Assembly: GCF_033958435.1 (NCBI RefSeq)
Contig: NC_134137.1
Location: 227,953,501-228,017,500, forward strand
Direction: 5' to 3'
DNA: 64,000 nucleotides
DNA from: Carettochelys insculpta
Lineage: Eukaryota; Chordata; Testudines; Carettochelyidae
This document shows, in pieces, positions 1-11,899 of this stretch. Each line of letters starts with the position of its first letter. Position 1 is the stretch's first letter. A program made the position numbers and the translations under genes. The notes under the pieces were generated by a model, which was not told the origin of the DNA, did not search any database, and saw nothing but the letters and a program-made list of their open reading frames with translations.

Positions 1-546
1 ATATTGCTGTAAATAGTTAGTATATCACAACAATTTCAGCTGTTTCTCTAGGAACTTCTTTTGTGATGGTCTAGTCAGTATTAATTTGTCCCAGGGTGGA
101 CTTTCAGCTAGTCCTTTATATTTGCTGTGGAGAAGTAGCTACAGCCGTAAGGTAGCCATTTTGCCTATGGTGCTGCAAACAGCAACTCCTTTTCTATCCT
201 TTTGGTAAGTATTTTTAGCTATTATCATATTTTATATTATATGTCCTGTCTTATTCATGAGGAGTTAAATGTCCACAAGCATGCTATTCAAATCTTCAGC
301 CTTTGTCTTCCGTATTGTATTAAACTTAAAAAGGTCATGGTCACTCCAAATCTGGTTTACAAATTAGTATATTGTAAAATCTACAATGACATTTGTAAAA
401 CTGCAACAGAATTAGTTGTGACTTTTTTAAAGAAATGACTCCTGTAGTATTTGCAACCCAAATGTTGCAGTTCTGACAACATGAGAGTGATACTGGATAG
501 AGCAATATTTCTAGCCCCAAGAATTCAGTATCATGATTTAAGCTTA

Positions 547-680
547 GTGTTGCCAACCCTCCAGGATTGGCCTGGAATCTCCTGGAATTGATATTGATCT
601 TCTGGTAACTCTGGAAAGCAATCTGGGAAATTTTAATAGGATAATTTAAGGAAATGACATTATGTCATGTAGATTTAAAA
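547..680. repeat. Interspersed repeat fragment (GTTGCCAACCCTCCAGG family)
   Basis: AGTGTTGCCAACCCTCCAGG, ATTGGCCTGGAATCTCC and GACATTATGTCATGT resemble a short DNA-transposon repeat common in turtles. The right terminus is lost. Confidence 0.6.
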
Positions 681-1111
681 AAAAAAAAAAGTGTCCCAGA
701 ATATCTTCTGTTACAGTTTGCAGTCCTACTTAGGTGCCCAAAACTAGTGAAATTGGCTTAAAATTAACAAATGTTATCTTCTGGTTTTTGAGCCATTAGT
801 GTGCATTCTCCAGTTTTTCTCTGCAGCCACGAAGGCTAGACACTTAATTTCTCTTTTTAATATAAGATGATGTTCTCATATACGCCCCAGCCTTGAAACA
901 TGTGTTCTTAAAACTCATGTAGAGGTAAGATGCTGTTGGGACTATTCATAATAGTAAAGTTAAGTGCATATTTTTTTCTAATGCTGTCCAAAACTGCCTG
1001 GTTTAGATCAGCTGATTTCCAGATATTTTCAAAGTGATCTTACATTTGTTTATCTCTTTGTCTTTTTGGGAAGCAGTAGTCATAGTAAACCACGACTGTT
1101 TTATGTTTTAT

Positions 1112-1172
1112 CAAAACAAAACAGCAGTCATATGATAGAATACAGACTAACACGGCTATCTTTCTGGTTTAT
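1112..1172 (-). mobile_element. SINE head fragment
   Basis: GAATACAGACTAACACGGCT is the complement of the tRNA-related head. No tail is present. Confidence 0.6.
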
Positions 1173-2420
1173 GTTTTATGAACTCTTTTAGTGCTTCGTC
1201 TGAGCGCGCCAATATTTACTGTATTTGTCTTTGAAGTGTAAATGTAATTACCAGCTGAAATTTTATTTGCAGTGGCTGTCATTCAAAAATACCTCTAGTA
1301 AGAAACAAATTTTATTTTAAATGATCCATATTTAATCTTTAAACAAGTATAAATTATATGCAAAATGTAAAGCTGGTTCTGGATCAGTATATTGCTTACA
1401 ATAAGGAGCAAATCTATGACCCCTCACAGTCGGAGTAACTAAATGGTGAAAATGGGATTGCCAGGGAATTTGAGAGTGAGAATCCCTATGACATGGGAAC
1501 CATTGAGTTACTTAATGTTGCCTCAGGGCTTCAGTAACCCTTGTAGCTCTTGGCCCTTGTCTTTCTTGGGAAGATGATTGGTAGATCTGCATTGTTATGT
1601 GTGCACTAGCCACAATCCTATTACTCCCTGTGATCCGCACAGTATTCATTTGATGTAACACACAAGGACCCCAAGGAACTAGGCTCCAGAACAGACTCCA
1701 CCCAATCCTCTGTTGTCTGCTCTACCCACCTGGACAAGCAGACCATGAGCCGCAGAATAGGCATTAGGAACTGGTTTTCGGCAAATATGACAACAGCAAG
1801 AGGTCCAGAATCACTCTCACTGGTGAAAGATGGTGCAAATTTCTATCCTGGAGCACACTGCATGACTCCCAGCTTTGCCTCCATGCCAGATGATGTGGCT
1901 AGGTTCCGTCAGGAATCCAGGGACATTTCCGTTGCATTCTGGCCTCTATCAGAACTCTACTGATGTAGGCTACTTGGATAAATCATCACATATGCAGCCT
2001 CACTCCTCTCCTGGTTTGACGCCCCACCCCAGTGCTTTGGCTGCATTGGCTAACTCCAGGTTCTTCTGGAAAATGGTGCTTGTAGCATCCAATCTTGATC
2101 TTGTAGATTTTCTGTTTCCTGTTCATAGAAATTGCCAGTATAAGATCATGACTGTTGGACATAGCTTAACACAGGGACACACAAGAATTCTATCAAGTTA
2201 TCTATACATACCCCTATTTTTCCACCAAAATTTGTCATTTGAGTTGAGTCACTGATGACTCTACTTGTAAAGCCTGTGCTGTGAATATTAGAACCCAGAG
2301 TTAATTAGACAGCCCTGACGGAATGCTCCTAATGTTCTACATGATGATGCTGTTCTGTTTACAGTACAAATCTGGTCTGTTCCAGTAGACAATAATTTAA
2401 ACATATTCCATAGAATTATC

Positions 2421-2441
2421 TTTTATTTATTTATTTATTTG

Positions 2442-2477
<36 letters not shown>

Positions 2478-2478
2478 G
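2421..2478. repeat. Tetranucleotide microsatellite (TTTA)n then (CTTA)n
   Basis: Five or so ATTT units run through GTTT into eight or so ACTT units, without a break. Confidence 0.9.
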
Positions 2479-2683
2479 CCCTGTTGTATGATTTTAGAAA
2501 CAGTGAATACACCCGGAAAATCAAAATGCCATCCTGAATGTTCTTTGGACTGGAGCATGGAATGACATGATTTGATGGAAAGATTTCTTAAATGCAATCT
2601 GCCACATATTGTCTTTTGAATAAAGGGAAAAAATTCAAGCTCACACTTTGATAGGGTTTTGCAGTAGAGCTGGAGAACAGATT

Positions 2684-2706
2684 TTTTATTATTATTATTA
2701 TTATTT
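2684..2706. repeat. (ATT)n microsatellite
   Basis: About seven ATT units, followed by a GT/T-rich stretch to 2728. Confidence 0.8.
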
Positions 2707-4059
2707 GGTTTGTTTGGTTTTTTTTCCATTTGCTGGTATGCCCATGGAATTCGATTAGCATTTAAATGCTACAGTGTTGGATTCATGATAAGACAGATAG
2801 ATGGAAAATGAATTTTAAGAAAACAATTTGAGAAATTTCTATTTGTGTGTGGATACCTGGGAAGTGGCAGATTGCTCAAAAGTCTTCTTTTAATGGAACC
2901 ATGAATTAGTAAAAATTACAGACTATAAGCAGTTCTCTTTTTAAATGTGTTTCTCACGATAACAGTATGGTTTACCATGCAATGACATTTGATTGATTTT
3001 ATTGCCTGTTTAAAAATCTCAGACAGTAAAAAGAAATAGGTTGATTGATGTTTTGAGTTCACTCTTTGTTGATGTTGTTGTGATATCTTATTTTAACTCA
3101 GGACTGCAAGATTCAGTCTTTGAATGAAGAAAGCGCTATATGTTTGTACATTAGCACATGTATACATTAGCTAATGTATGTAAGCGCACGTTTTTCTTTA
3201 TGGCCTGTGATTTGGAATTCAAAATTTAAGTCTGTATACTACCTTCACTCTACTGTTGAAACTGTAAGTGCTCAGTATCTCTCTGAAAAACCTTGCCATA
3301 AACTCTGAGGCTTCAGATGAAACTTTTACACCCTGAACAAAGTAAACCAGGCTCTCTACAAACCCATAGATAACACACTTTAGGATCAGTGTCTTATTAG
3401 TAAACGTATTGTTTTTCACCATGCCTCGTTAAAGAAAATTGATTCAGGGCATTTTAGAAACAGTTTCTGTCTCTTGTTTATTTGTCTGTTCATATAGTTT
3501 TAAGTTATAGCAATTAAGCATGCAACTGAGAGCACATACTGTGAGCAGAAAAAAAAATAATTCCCTCACATGTACGCTTGGAATTAGATTTTTATTGATA
3601 ATGTTGGTAAACATCAATTTCACTCTAAGTACATACACCAAAAACAAATTTCACTAGATAATTGATAATTTATAGATAGGGAAAGTAAGAAAAATGCTGC
3701 TTGATAATTAGTTTGATTTAAGTGTATTTACTTTGTATGTTTTGACATGGTATGTTGACAACTTATTTTTAACAGTTACAAAGTTTTAACTTTCTGAATC
3801 TCGGTATGTATGATAATTAAATAATTATGAGACCCCTCCATATTCTGAACTTCTAAAATTTCTCACAACTGTGAAAATTTAAATAAATAAAAATCATGTA
3901 AAATGCTTAAAAGTAAACAGTTTTCTCCATCAAAATTATAAAAAATTAAAAATCAAATTCTGCCTGGACTATTTGTGTCATCATTAGGTGTCACTGTTCA
4001 CTTTCTTGTGAGATGAAAAAGACAGTTTGCACATCTGTCAGTATACTGTGTGAAAACTG

Positions 4060-4470
4060 GACAACATGCAAGCATCATTCGAAGGCACTTGAATAATATC
4101 AGTGCTGCCTCAGGAGAATCCTAAATATCTCTTGGAAGGATAGGTGCATGAGCACTAGCATCCTGGAGCAGTCGAATGTGACCAGCAATGGAGCCATTAT
4201 CATTCGTCAACAAATTCATTGGACTGGTCACGTGGTTCGAATGTCTGATCAGCACCTCCCAAAAGAGATACTGTTTTCTGAGTTAAAGGACAGAATAACA
4301 TTGGGGTCCTGTGGAAGTCATATAAGGACATGCTGAAGGCTCACGTTAAAACGTGCAGCATCAGTGTCAACACTTGGGAGAATGTTTAGGGAATGGTAAT
4401 CCATGAGGGGATGATGCAATTTGAGAGTTCTGGCCACAGTTCAGACGTGGAGAAGAAGAAAAATGCATCA
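4060..4470 (+). pseudogene. Non-LTR retrotransposon (LINE) ORF2 C-terminal remnant
   Basis: The + strand reads CLRRILNISWKDRCMSTSIL, then IHWTGHVVRMSDQHLPKEIL, and after a frameshift WKSYKDMLKAHVKTCSISVN. The R-R-I-L-x-I-S-W, W-x-G-H-V-x-R-M and K-x-x-L words are typical of the region after the reverse transcriptase in several LINE clades. A shift near 4295 and later stops mark it as dead. The clade (RTE, CR1 or another) cannot be fixed by eye. Confidence 0.7.
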
Positions 4471-5125
4471 AAAACTGTTCCATGCCCCTCCAACAGTAAC
4501 TAACACCTGCCCCTTCCCTGATAAGATCTTCAGCTCCAAAAGCAGGCTGATCAGCAATCAACAGACTCACAAATAGGAGGATGACATGAAGACGTCCTAC
4601 TCGTTATCAAGTGACTGCCAAGAAGAACAAGAAGAATTTTGGAATGTCAGAATTTCATCAATTCACATTTAGGAGGACAGCCATCATAACCATAATCACT
4701 AGAAACCTCTCTTTTATGAAACCTTCTGCATTGTGCCTTTCTTTAAAGGGATATATCACAATTAGGACAAGAAACAAAGTTTCTTGAAGACTTAATTGGG
4801 CTTTGGATCAGGTCCTTAATGCATAAATTTACTGCTATAATAGGGAAATTTTCAAGAGCTACACATTTAGTTTAATCAGCTGAGAATGGGTCAATGCCAA
4901 GTTTCAGCTTTCAAACACTAGTCATTTTGTACATAGCCCATTTCAAAAAAATATATGTAACATTTTGAAGAAGTTGTTCACTCTCCCACAGCTACAAAAT
5001 GGCAGATGGGATTGAGCTCAATTTAAAAAGGAAACTCTAGTGACAGAAACCAAGCAAGCTGAGCAAAAATTGGATATTTTGAAACATTTTGAGCACATGA
5101 AAACATGAGATTATAACATGAAACA

Positions 5126-6020
5126 GGTGTGCAAAGTGGGGGTCATGCCCCTCACATTTTGTAAGGGGGGGTGCAGTGCAATTGGCTCCACTCCACGCAT
5201 GGCTTCTGCTGCCTTCCCAGCCCGCTACTTCCTCCCCCGCAGCTTCCGCTGCTGCTATTGCTAAGGGAGTGCCCCACCCCTCCTGTCCACCGCTGGACCA
5301 ATCAAAATGTTCTGAGCCCTGAGTCAAGGGGTGGGGCCAAGCCAGTGAGTTCCCAGCTTGGAACGGCAGCTGCATTGGTTCCCATGGCCCATGTCACACT
5401 GGGTCCCAGGAGCCCCCCCACAACATGCCAGTGAGGAGGAGTTTGTGTTTTTTTAATGGATGCTTTATTAACAGATAGAAAGATACAACATGGTAACTCC
5501 ACAGAAACAGATCTGATGTAATGATGTTCTTCGATCCTGCCCTGGGGGAGAAGGGAAGTCAGTCTCCATTATCCTAATCAGTCATTGGCCTTTTGGCTGA
5601 GACGAGCAATGAGGTGATCAGAAGTGATTGTGGTACGGATTTTGGTTTTTGTTACCTGCTTGTTTGTTTTAAGCAGAAGTCATGGTTTTCCAAGCTATTG
5701 TAATTCTTTGGATCTAATAGCCTAGCCAGGGGTCCTTTCAATTCTCTCTCATTAGAAATGCAATCTTCCTGGCCATCGCTGCATTACAGATCCGCCGACA
5801 CATCCCATAGGTCTCCTGCTGCCTCTTGCAACATGGTTTCTCATAGTATTGGCTGTTTCGCATCCTCCTGCTGCCTCCAGTACCCTCTTCCTGAGCATCT
5901 CACCCTCTTACTGAGTGCCTTTGCTCCTCATTCCTTCCTGTGGTCCTCCCACAGGTTGGGGGGCCCTGGCTAATTGCAGGACCAAAAAGTGGGACCCAAT
6001 GTAAAATGTTTGCACACCTC
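5126..6020. mobile_element. hAT-like DNA transposon remnant
   Basis: AGGTGTGCAAA at the left and its complement TTTGCACACCT at the right. The outer part is GC-rich. The middle (5445-5760) is less GC-rich and looks like a separate insertion; on the - strand it ends with AATAAA followed by an A-rich run (near 5455-5470). No transposase ORF. No clear target duplication found. Confidence 0.55.
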
Positions 6021-6444
6021 GATATAAAGTATTTTGTAAATCTGATTACAGTTGAAAGTGCTTCTCATGACCATTTTTACTCATGATAGGAGAACCCCTT
6101 TCTAAGTTTAATGGTTATATTAATCATTCTGAAGTTCAGAATCTTATCTCAGCCCTGCTTCAATTATCAGTAACTTTACAGGCTGCAAAATGTGACTAGA
6201 AATCTAATAGGCTTTCTTATGAGATTCTCAGTTACAGTAGAGCAGCGGTAGTGATTGCAAAGTTGAGGTTATAACTAGCTTTCCAAAAGCACTTGTTTTT
6301 CAAACTTTTACACCCTACAGTCTCACACCTTTCTTCCAGAAAGGATTTGTTTCTTGTGAGGGTTTTTCCTGAATCCCATCTTTTAGGATAATTTGAAGCT
6401 ATTTAGCCAAGATGTTTAAGAACTGACTTAGTCTTTGCTAACAA

Positions 6445-6545
6445 ATTTGTTAGTCTTTTAACGTGCTGCAGAACTGCTTGTTATTTATGCAGCTACAGGC
6501 TAACATGGCTACAGGCTACAAGCTACAGGCTAACCTTCTAAGAAA
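6445..6545 (-). mobile_element. SINE fragment with duplicated head segment
   Basis: Minus-strand core TTTGTTAGTCTTTTAACGTG, then the head complement. GCTACAGGCTAAC occurs twice and CAGGCTACAAGCTACAGG between, a micro-duplication inside the head. Confidence 0.7.
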
Positions 6546-6954
6546 TGAGCATTTTGTCACTCTCTGAAATGTCTTTTTTTAAACATTGAGCAAAAATAGC
6601 TAGGAGTAGAAAATTGACATGTATTTCTCTTTCCAACCCCACAGGGCATTGTGATGCTAAATTCATTGATGTTTTTAAACAGTTTTGAGATCAGATGAAA
6701 TGTGCTATAGATGCACAAACCATGATTTCAGACATGGACACTCATGTTTTAGTTTCATAAATCAAAATATATTGCCTGATTTTAAGGTCTGCACAGTCAC
6801 AAGCTGCAGTTGAGAAAACCAGCAATAAGAATTCAGCATATTTTGAAACCTGTTTAATTCCTAGTCTTAGTTATGCTGTTTGACAGTGAGCTCTATTTAA
6901 TAATATTGCTTTGAGTAAAAACAGTTCATTTGATCAGTTTTAAATTTTCTGACT

Positions 6955-7205
6955 CTCAGGCTGTGGCCACACTAGCCCCTCCTTTCAGAAGGGGCATGGT
7001 AATGAGAGCTTTCAGCAGATGCTAAGGAGGCGCTGGTATGAATATGCAGCGTCGCATTAGGATAATGGTGACTGTGCGTGATTTGAAAGTGCCACTTTTC
7101 CAAAACCAAATGCAAAGAAAGGGCTTTCAAAATCAGGGGCTCTTTTTGAAGGGCCCCCAGCTTCATGAGCAGTGTGCATTTCAAAAGTAGCACTTTCGAA
7201 TCATG
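6955..7205. repeat. Possible MITE
   Basis: GGCTGTGGCCACACTAGCCC at the left resembles the GGGTATGTCTACACT-type ends common in turtle DNA transposons. The interior has TTTCAAAAG / CTTTCGAA motifs in both directions. The right end is not defined. Confidence 0.4.
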
Positions 7206-8529
7206 CATGACTACCATGGAAGAGCAGTCTTATAAGTATTTAAGAAATGAGTTTGTAAAGCACTTTGTCCAAATCCACAACACTCTTTTGGTTGCTACAA
7301 GGCCTGCTACATTTAAATTCTTCTGTGGTGCTTCTGACTTAAAATGTTCTTTGTGTTGAAGTGATATTGAAAGAAAAGTTTCTGAACAAAAGCAAAATGG
7401 GAGACTCTTAATTGCAACATTTTCCAGGCAATCTCTGGTACATAGCTAACTTTTACAAGTACATAGTACAAGTAGGTAGTTAAGTTTTATGCAGATTAAA
7501 TAAATTCAGTATGGTCTTTTGACTTCTAGGCAATATTAATTTTTATGTTAAAATTGTTTTATTTCATATCTATGCAATGTATCCTCTCATCGTTAGTATA
7601 TATAATAATGTGTGTTACTGCCATCATATATGCAATAATCCCTCTCCTTTACAGTTGATTTCTTAAGGTATGGTGTTATTCGAACTCATTGACTAAGTAG
7701 TAACCTCTTATTAAATTGGTTACCAGCTGTTAAAATACTTTTATGACCTGCTACCCCACCTGCATTTACAATATTTATTTTAATCTTATTTGCTTTTTTG
7801 TTATGCCAATCATAACATAAAGTAAGATATTGCAATACGCAGTGAAGACTTAGTAAAGAACCATTCACTTCTTTGAAGCTAAAACACTGGCGTTTCTGGT
7901 GCTTCTGTCTTCAGATTAATTTATTTTTCTGAATGAAGCTAGGCAAACGCCATTTCTGAAAACAACATTTGAACACGATTTCAGCCTTGGTTTTAATCAG
8001 AAGATGGCATGTTGTTCTCCCTCGTTCCTTTTCTTCCTTAACAACTGCCTTTCTCCTTTTTCTGTTGTTTCAGTTAAAGGATCAAGAAAGTTAAGTCTGC
8101 CAACAGATCTTAAGACTGATCTTGGTACGGTAGGCGAAAGCCGACAATTTTAAGTTTCCTTACATTCATTTGGCAAAACATTTTTACCAACTGATTCATA
8201 AGGTAGCACGATAACTTTTGAAGGCTTTATTTGGAAAGGCTTTCTTAAAAACCACCTATTAACCCATACAGTTCTGTTGGCAGCATTCAGCATTTTGCTT
8301 GTTTAACACTCATTTTTCATGTAATTGCATTTTGCAAATCATTGCACACTTGGGTGTGTAATTTTTTATAGTGAAATGACTTCAGATCTTTGGAGAAATT
8401 TGAATCATTCAGATTGGTTGTCAGTGATATTTATCTGTGCCTGTAACACTCAATGCATGCACTGGCCTATTTTCCTAACTTTATGTATAAATCCCATTTC
8501 ATAAGAATAATGAGACACTTAGGCTTATG

Positions 8530-9130
8530 TATTTTATAGTGTGTCTCCCCATCCCCCAGATTGTCTGTCTGTGCTGACCACTGCCCCAGCATCTTTGATT
8601 AGCTTATGGGAGCTAAGGGGTTTATCTTTTCTCCCATGCTGCAGGGCTCTACCTCCTGTTCTTGGAGAGGGTGGGGATTGGGCTGCTCCACACATCTGGG
8701 GAAGGGCTTCTCGGTCACTGCTGCCTCATGTGCTTTGGGAGCCTGGGCTGAGCTGCAGCTATTCCCCACAAAGTGTATGCAGACAGTGCAGGTGGGGAGA
8801 GCCCTTCCCCTGTGCCATGCTGTGCCCAGCCAGGAACTGGAGCCATCCTTGGGTAGCCCCAGTCTCTGCCAACCCCAACTCCAGAGCCACAGCCTGCAGG
8901 TCAGGAGAGGAGAGCCCTAGGCAAAGGGTAGGTCCAGGCAGTGACACTATCTGCTGTGGTATGGGGCATAAAGTCAGCAGGGGGCTCAGAGATTCAGAGT
9001 TGTGGGCAGGTGGGACCAGGGATGTGGAAAGGGGGCAGGGTCCATATTTTTTAATTTGAAGGAGAGGGAGTGCATAAATAATACTTTGCTGCAGGTGCAA
9101 AAATACCTAGTTACAGTTCTGCAGATACAC
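8530..9130. other. Unassigned GC-rich block
   Basis: About 600 bp of GC-richer sequence inside AT-rich intron. Open frames occur on both strands (up to 172 codons) but overlap each other and have no domain. Probably the interior of an old DNA transposon. Confidence 0.35.
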
Positions 9131-9394
9131 ACATGGAGGGAGCCCTCAGGCATAGATGTCCCTCTTTCATGCTTAAGATGGGCTTGGCATGGCACCATCC
9201 CCGTTACTCTCTTCCTCTTCTGGGGTCTGGTCTGAGGAATAGAGAAGTCAGGGTAAGCCATTTTATTTGATTGACAAGGCTCACACAAAGGATTTTTAGC
9301 TGTGTTTTTATATTAATAGACTCACTATCTTGAGGGCTCTATTTGGATTTCAAACTGTAGATATAATGTGCTAGAAGTCATATTTTAAAAAAAT

Positions 9395-9417
9395 AAAGAA
9401 AGAAAGAAAGAAAAAAG
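9395..9417. repeat. (AAAG)n microsatellite
   Basis: Four to five AAAG units followed by an A-rich run. Confidence 0.75.
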
Positions 9418-10403
9418 AGTGACCACAGCAGTTGCTTTTCTGTAGCACTAACTTCGGCCCCTCGTATAATAATGTTGATAGTGACATCTGAAATCTGAAT
9501 TGAAAAATTGATTTAAATTGACTTGAATAAAAACACTGTCTTATGAATTGAAAACTGGATGACAGAACATAAACGAAGGGTAGTGATTGTGATAATAACT
9601 GGCAATGGGAAGAGCAGTTTGTTGGGTTGACAAAGTTATATAAGAATGTCTTATTAAATTTTATCAGTGAACTAGAAAATGGAATAAAAAGGACATTGTA
9701 ACGAAATATAATATCACTGCTAGATTTTGTGCAGCCGTAAACACCAATGAAGCCAGAACAGTCATTAAAATTATCTAAAGATGAAGAAAATAGTAAGGTA
9801 GAAATATAAAAATAAAATGTGATTCATGTTAGAAAAATGTGCCTATTAGACTGAGGGAGACTTAGTCTGGTAATTCAGATTTTGGGGGTCACTATCAAAT
9901 GCCTCATCCCCTTTCACACACACACACTTTTATCAAGGTTTTGGGGCTTCTGACTCAGAGACCACCTAACAGATTGGCGCTGTATAAAATGGAGCAGTTT
10001 CAACAGCAATGATTGAGAGAGACCCATCCCAGACCATCCCAGACCAGGTGCCTATGTCCCCTTGGGGGGTGGAGCTTTGGCCATCCCCTGCTGACTTGCT
10101 TAGGCAACCCCTCAGCATGCTGGCTTTCATTATACCCCATCTTTGGCCTCTAACTCTCACCGTGCATTAGATAGGGTGCCTGGGCATCTTTCTTGCGGCT
10201 GTGGATTCCACTTGGTAGAATGGCACTTAGTTAGGCACTGCAACACCTAGCTTAAATCACCATTGTGGTCTAATCCGTAGTGTACTGTATGTGACAATCC
10301 AGACTTTGTTGGATGATGGATCTATTAATCATCCAGTCCATTCAATCTAATTTCTGTGATTCTCTGATTCCAAATGAGCATGTATTTTTCCAAATACCGA
10401 GCA

Positions 10404-10475
10404 ATCTTGTAGCACCTTAAAGACTAACAAATTTATTTATTAGGTAAGGAGTTTTCTTGGGTAAGAACCACTTAT
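10404..10475 (+). mobile_element. SINE fragment (5'-truncated, tortoise type)
   Basis: Core TTGTAGCACCTTAAAGACTA followed by AACAAATTTATTTATTAGG and a diverged tail. The tRNA-related head is missing. Confidence 0.8.
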
Positions 10476-11173
10476 TCTCTTCCTCTACCTGTAATTTTTA
10501 AATTATCTCACAAGACACATTCAGTGTAAGTTAAAAATAGGGACCAAAAGGCCTGTTTTATTGGTCTGCCCTGCAGAGACAGACAAATCAGTTTCAGACA
10601 TGTTAGTATGGAGACTGATTCGACATTTTGCCCATCTGTTGTCTTTGACTGTCAACACCATGTTTTCTAAATACTCTTCTCTCATATGCTGTGCACATAG
10701 GTGGCCTTGGTATACAGGTAGCTTGTTATAGGTAAAGCACGTGTAAATTGAAATCAGTGTTGGGGTGATAATCATTCCACTCTAAGGTTGATCAGTTGAC
10801 ACTTAGAGAATTTTTTTTTAATTGTGTGTGGCTGTGGCAGAGAGGTTCTTCCTTCCATATTAGCATCCATAAAGTTTCATCTCTTGAAACTGTACTGGAT
10901 AGCTTAGCAAATCTAGTCTTCTGCTGCCTGGAAAAAAGTGTAGATTTTCTCTCTGTGAGAAGGTAATCTTAGAAAATGAGATCTCAGGGGTCAAATGCCT
11001 CTTAATTTTAATTTCAACCACTTTTGCTTCCAGCTTAGTTTACTACGTGTTATCTGGTTGTTGCCCGTGTCCATAACAGCTAGTAAATTCTAGCAGAGAA
11101 GTACTGAGTACATTGTTGACTGTGATCATTAATGCCTTCCTAAGGGAGAAGAATAAGGCAGTATATCCTAGAG

Positions 11174-11885
11174 CAATGGTGCGCAACCTTTTTTCAACCA
11201 CAACCCCTATATTTTATTGCAATTGTGTTGCGACCCCTGAAATAGTGAGAAGAGACATTTTTTTAAAATTCAATTACAAAATCAATACTTCAGGAGTCGC
11301 AATGCATGTGAATACAAAACTGTCCTTAATAAGTAATGTCAAACCTTATTTTTGTGACCCTATTTTAAGAACAGCGCGCACAATTATTTGTACCAGTTAT
11401 AAAGTTTAGTTACCCCCATCTCCAGCCTTTACCCACCTCAGTCCCCAAATCCACCCTCCTATCCCCAAGCTTTACCTCCTATCCTGCAAACTCTCCATCA
11501 TCCCCAAACCCACCCCTCCATCCTGAGGTTTTACCTGTCTGAAACGATGAGCTCTGTGCTCTGCTCCTCGACAGCCACTGCCTCCCTGCACTGCTCTCCT
11601 CTGCTGCCTTCTTTTCAGCATGGCTCCAGCAGGACTGGCTCAGCTACCCTCCCCACAGATGTCCTACAGCCTTAGCTCCCTGCCCAGCTGGCTTCCTCTT
11701 CTGGGGCTCCCTGCTGCCACTAACTCTACTTGCAACTTTGGAGGCTGATGCTGCTTAAACAAAAAAACGAAATCCAGTTTTCACTGCAGCCTTTGTTTAA
11801 GTGGTGGCAGCCTCCAGAGCTGCAAGGGATGTCAGCGATCAGAGCTGCGATCCCCAGGAAGACATCTGTGACCCCTTGACCCATG
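11174..11885. mobile_element. hAT-type non-autonomous element with perfect 8-bp target duplication
   Basis: TCCTAGAG flanks both sides (11166-11173 and 11886-11893). The left terminus CAATGGTGCGCAACC and the right terminus complement CATGGGTCAAGGGGTCA are imperfect inverted ends. About 712 bp, GC-rich towards the right, with no transposase. Confidence 0.85.
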
Positions 11886-11899
11886 TCCTAGAGGGGAGT

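Noticed and set aside
5580..5625. GGCCTTTTGGCTGAGA, reminiscent of the 5' end of U2 snRNA
   Set aside because: Only about 15 nt resemble U2; the branch-recognition and Sm regions are absent.
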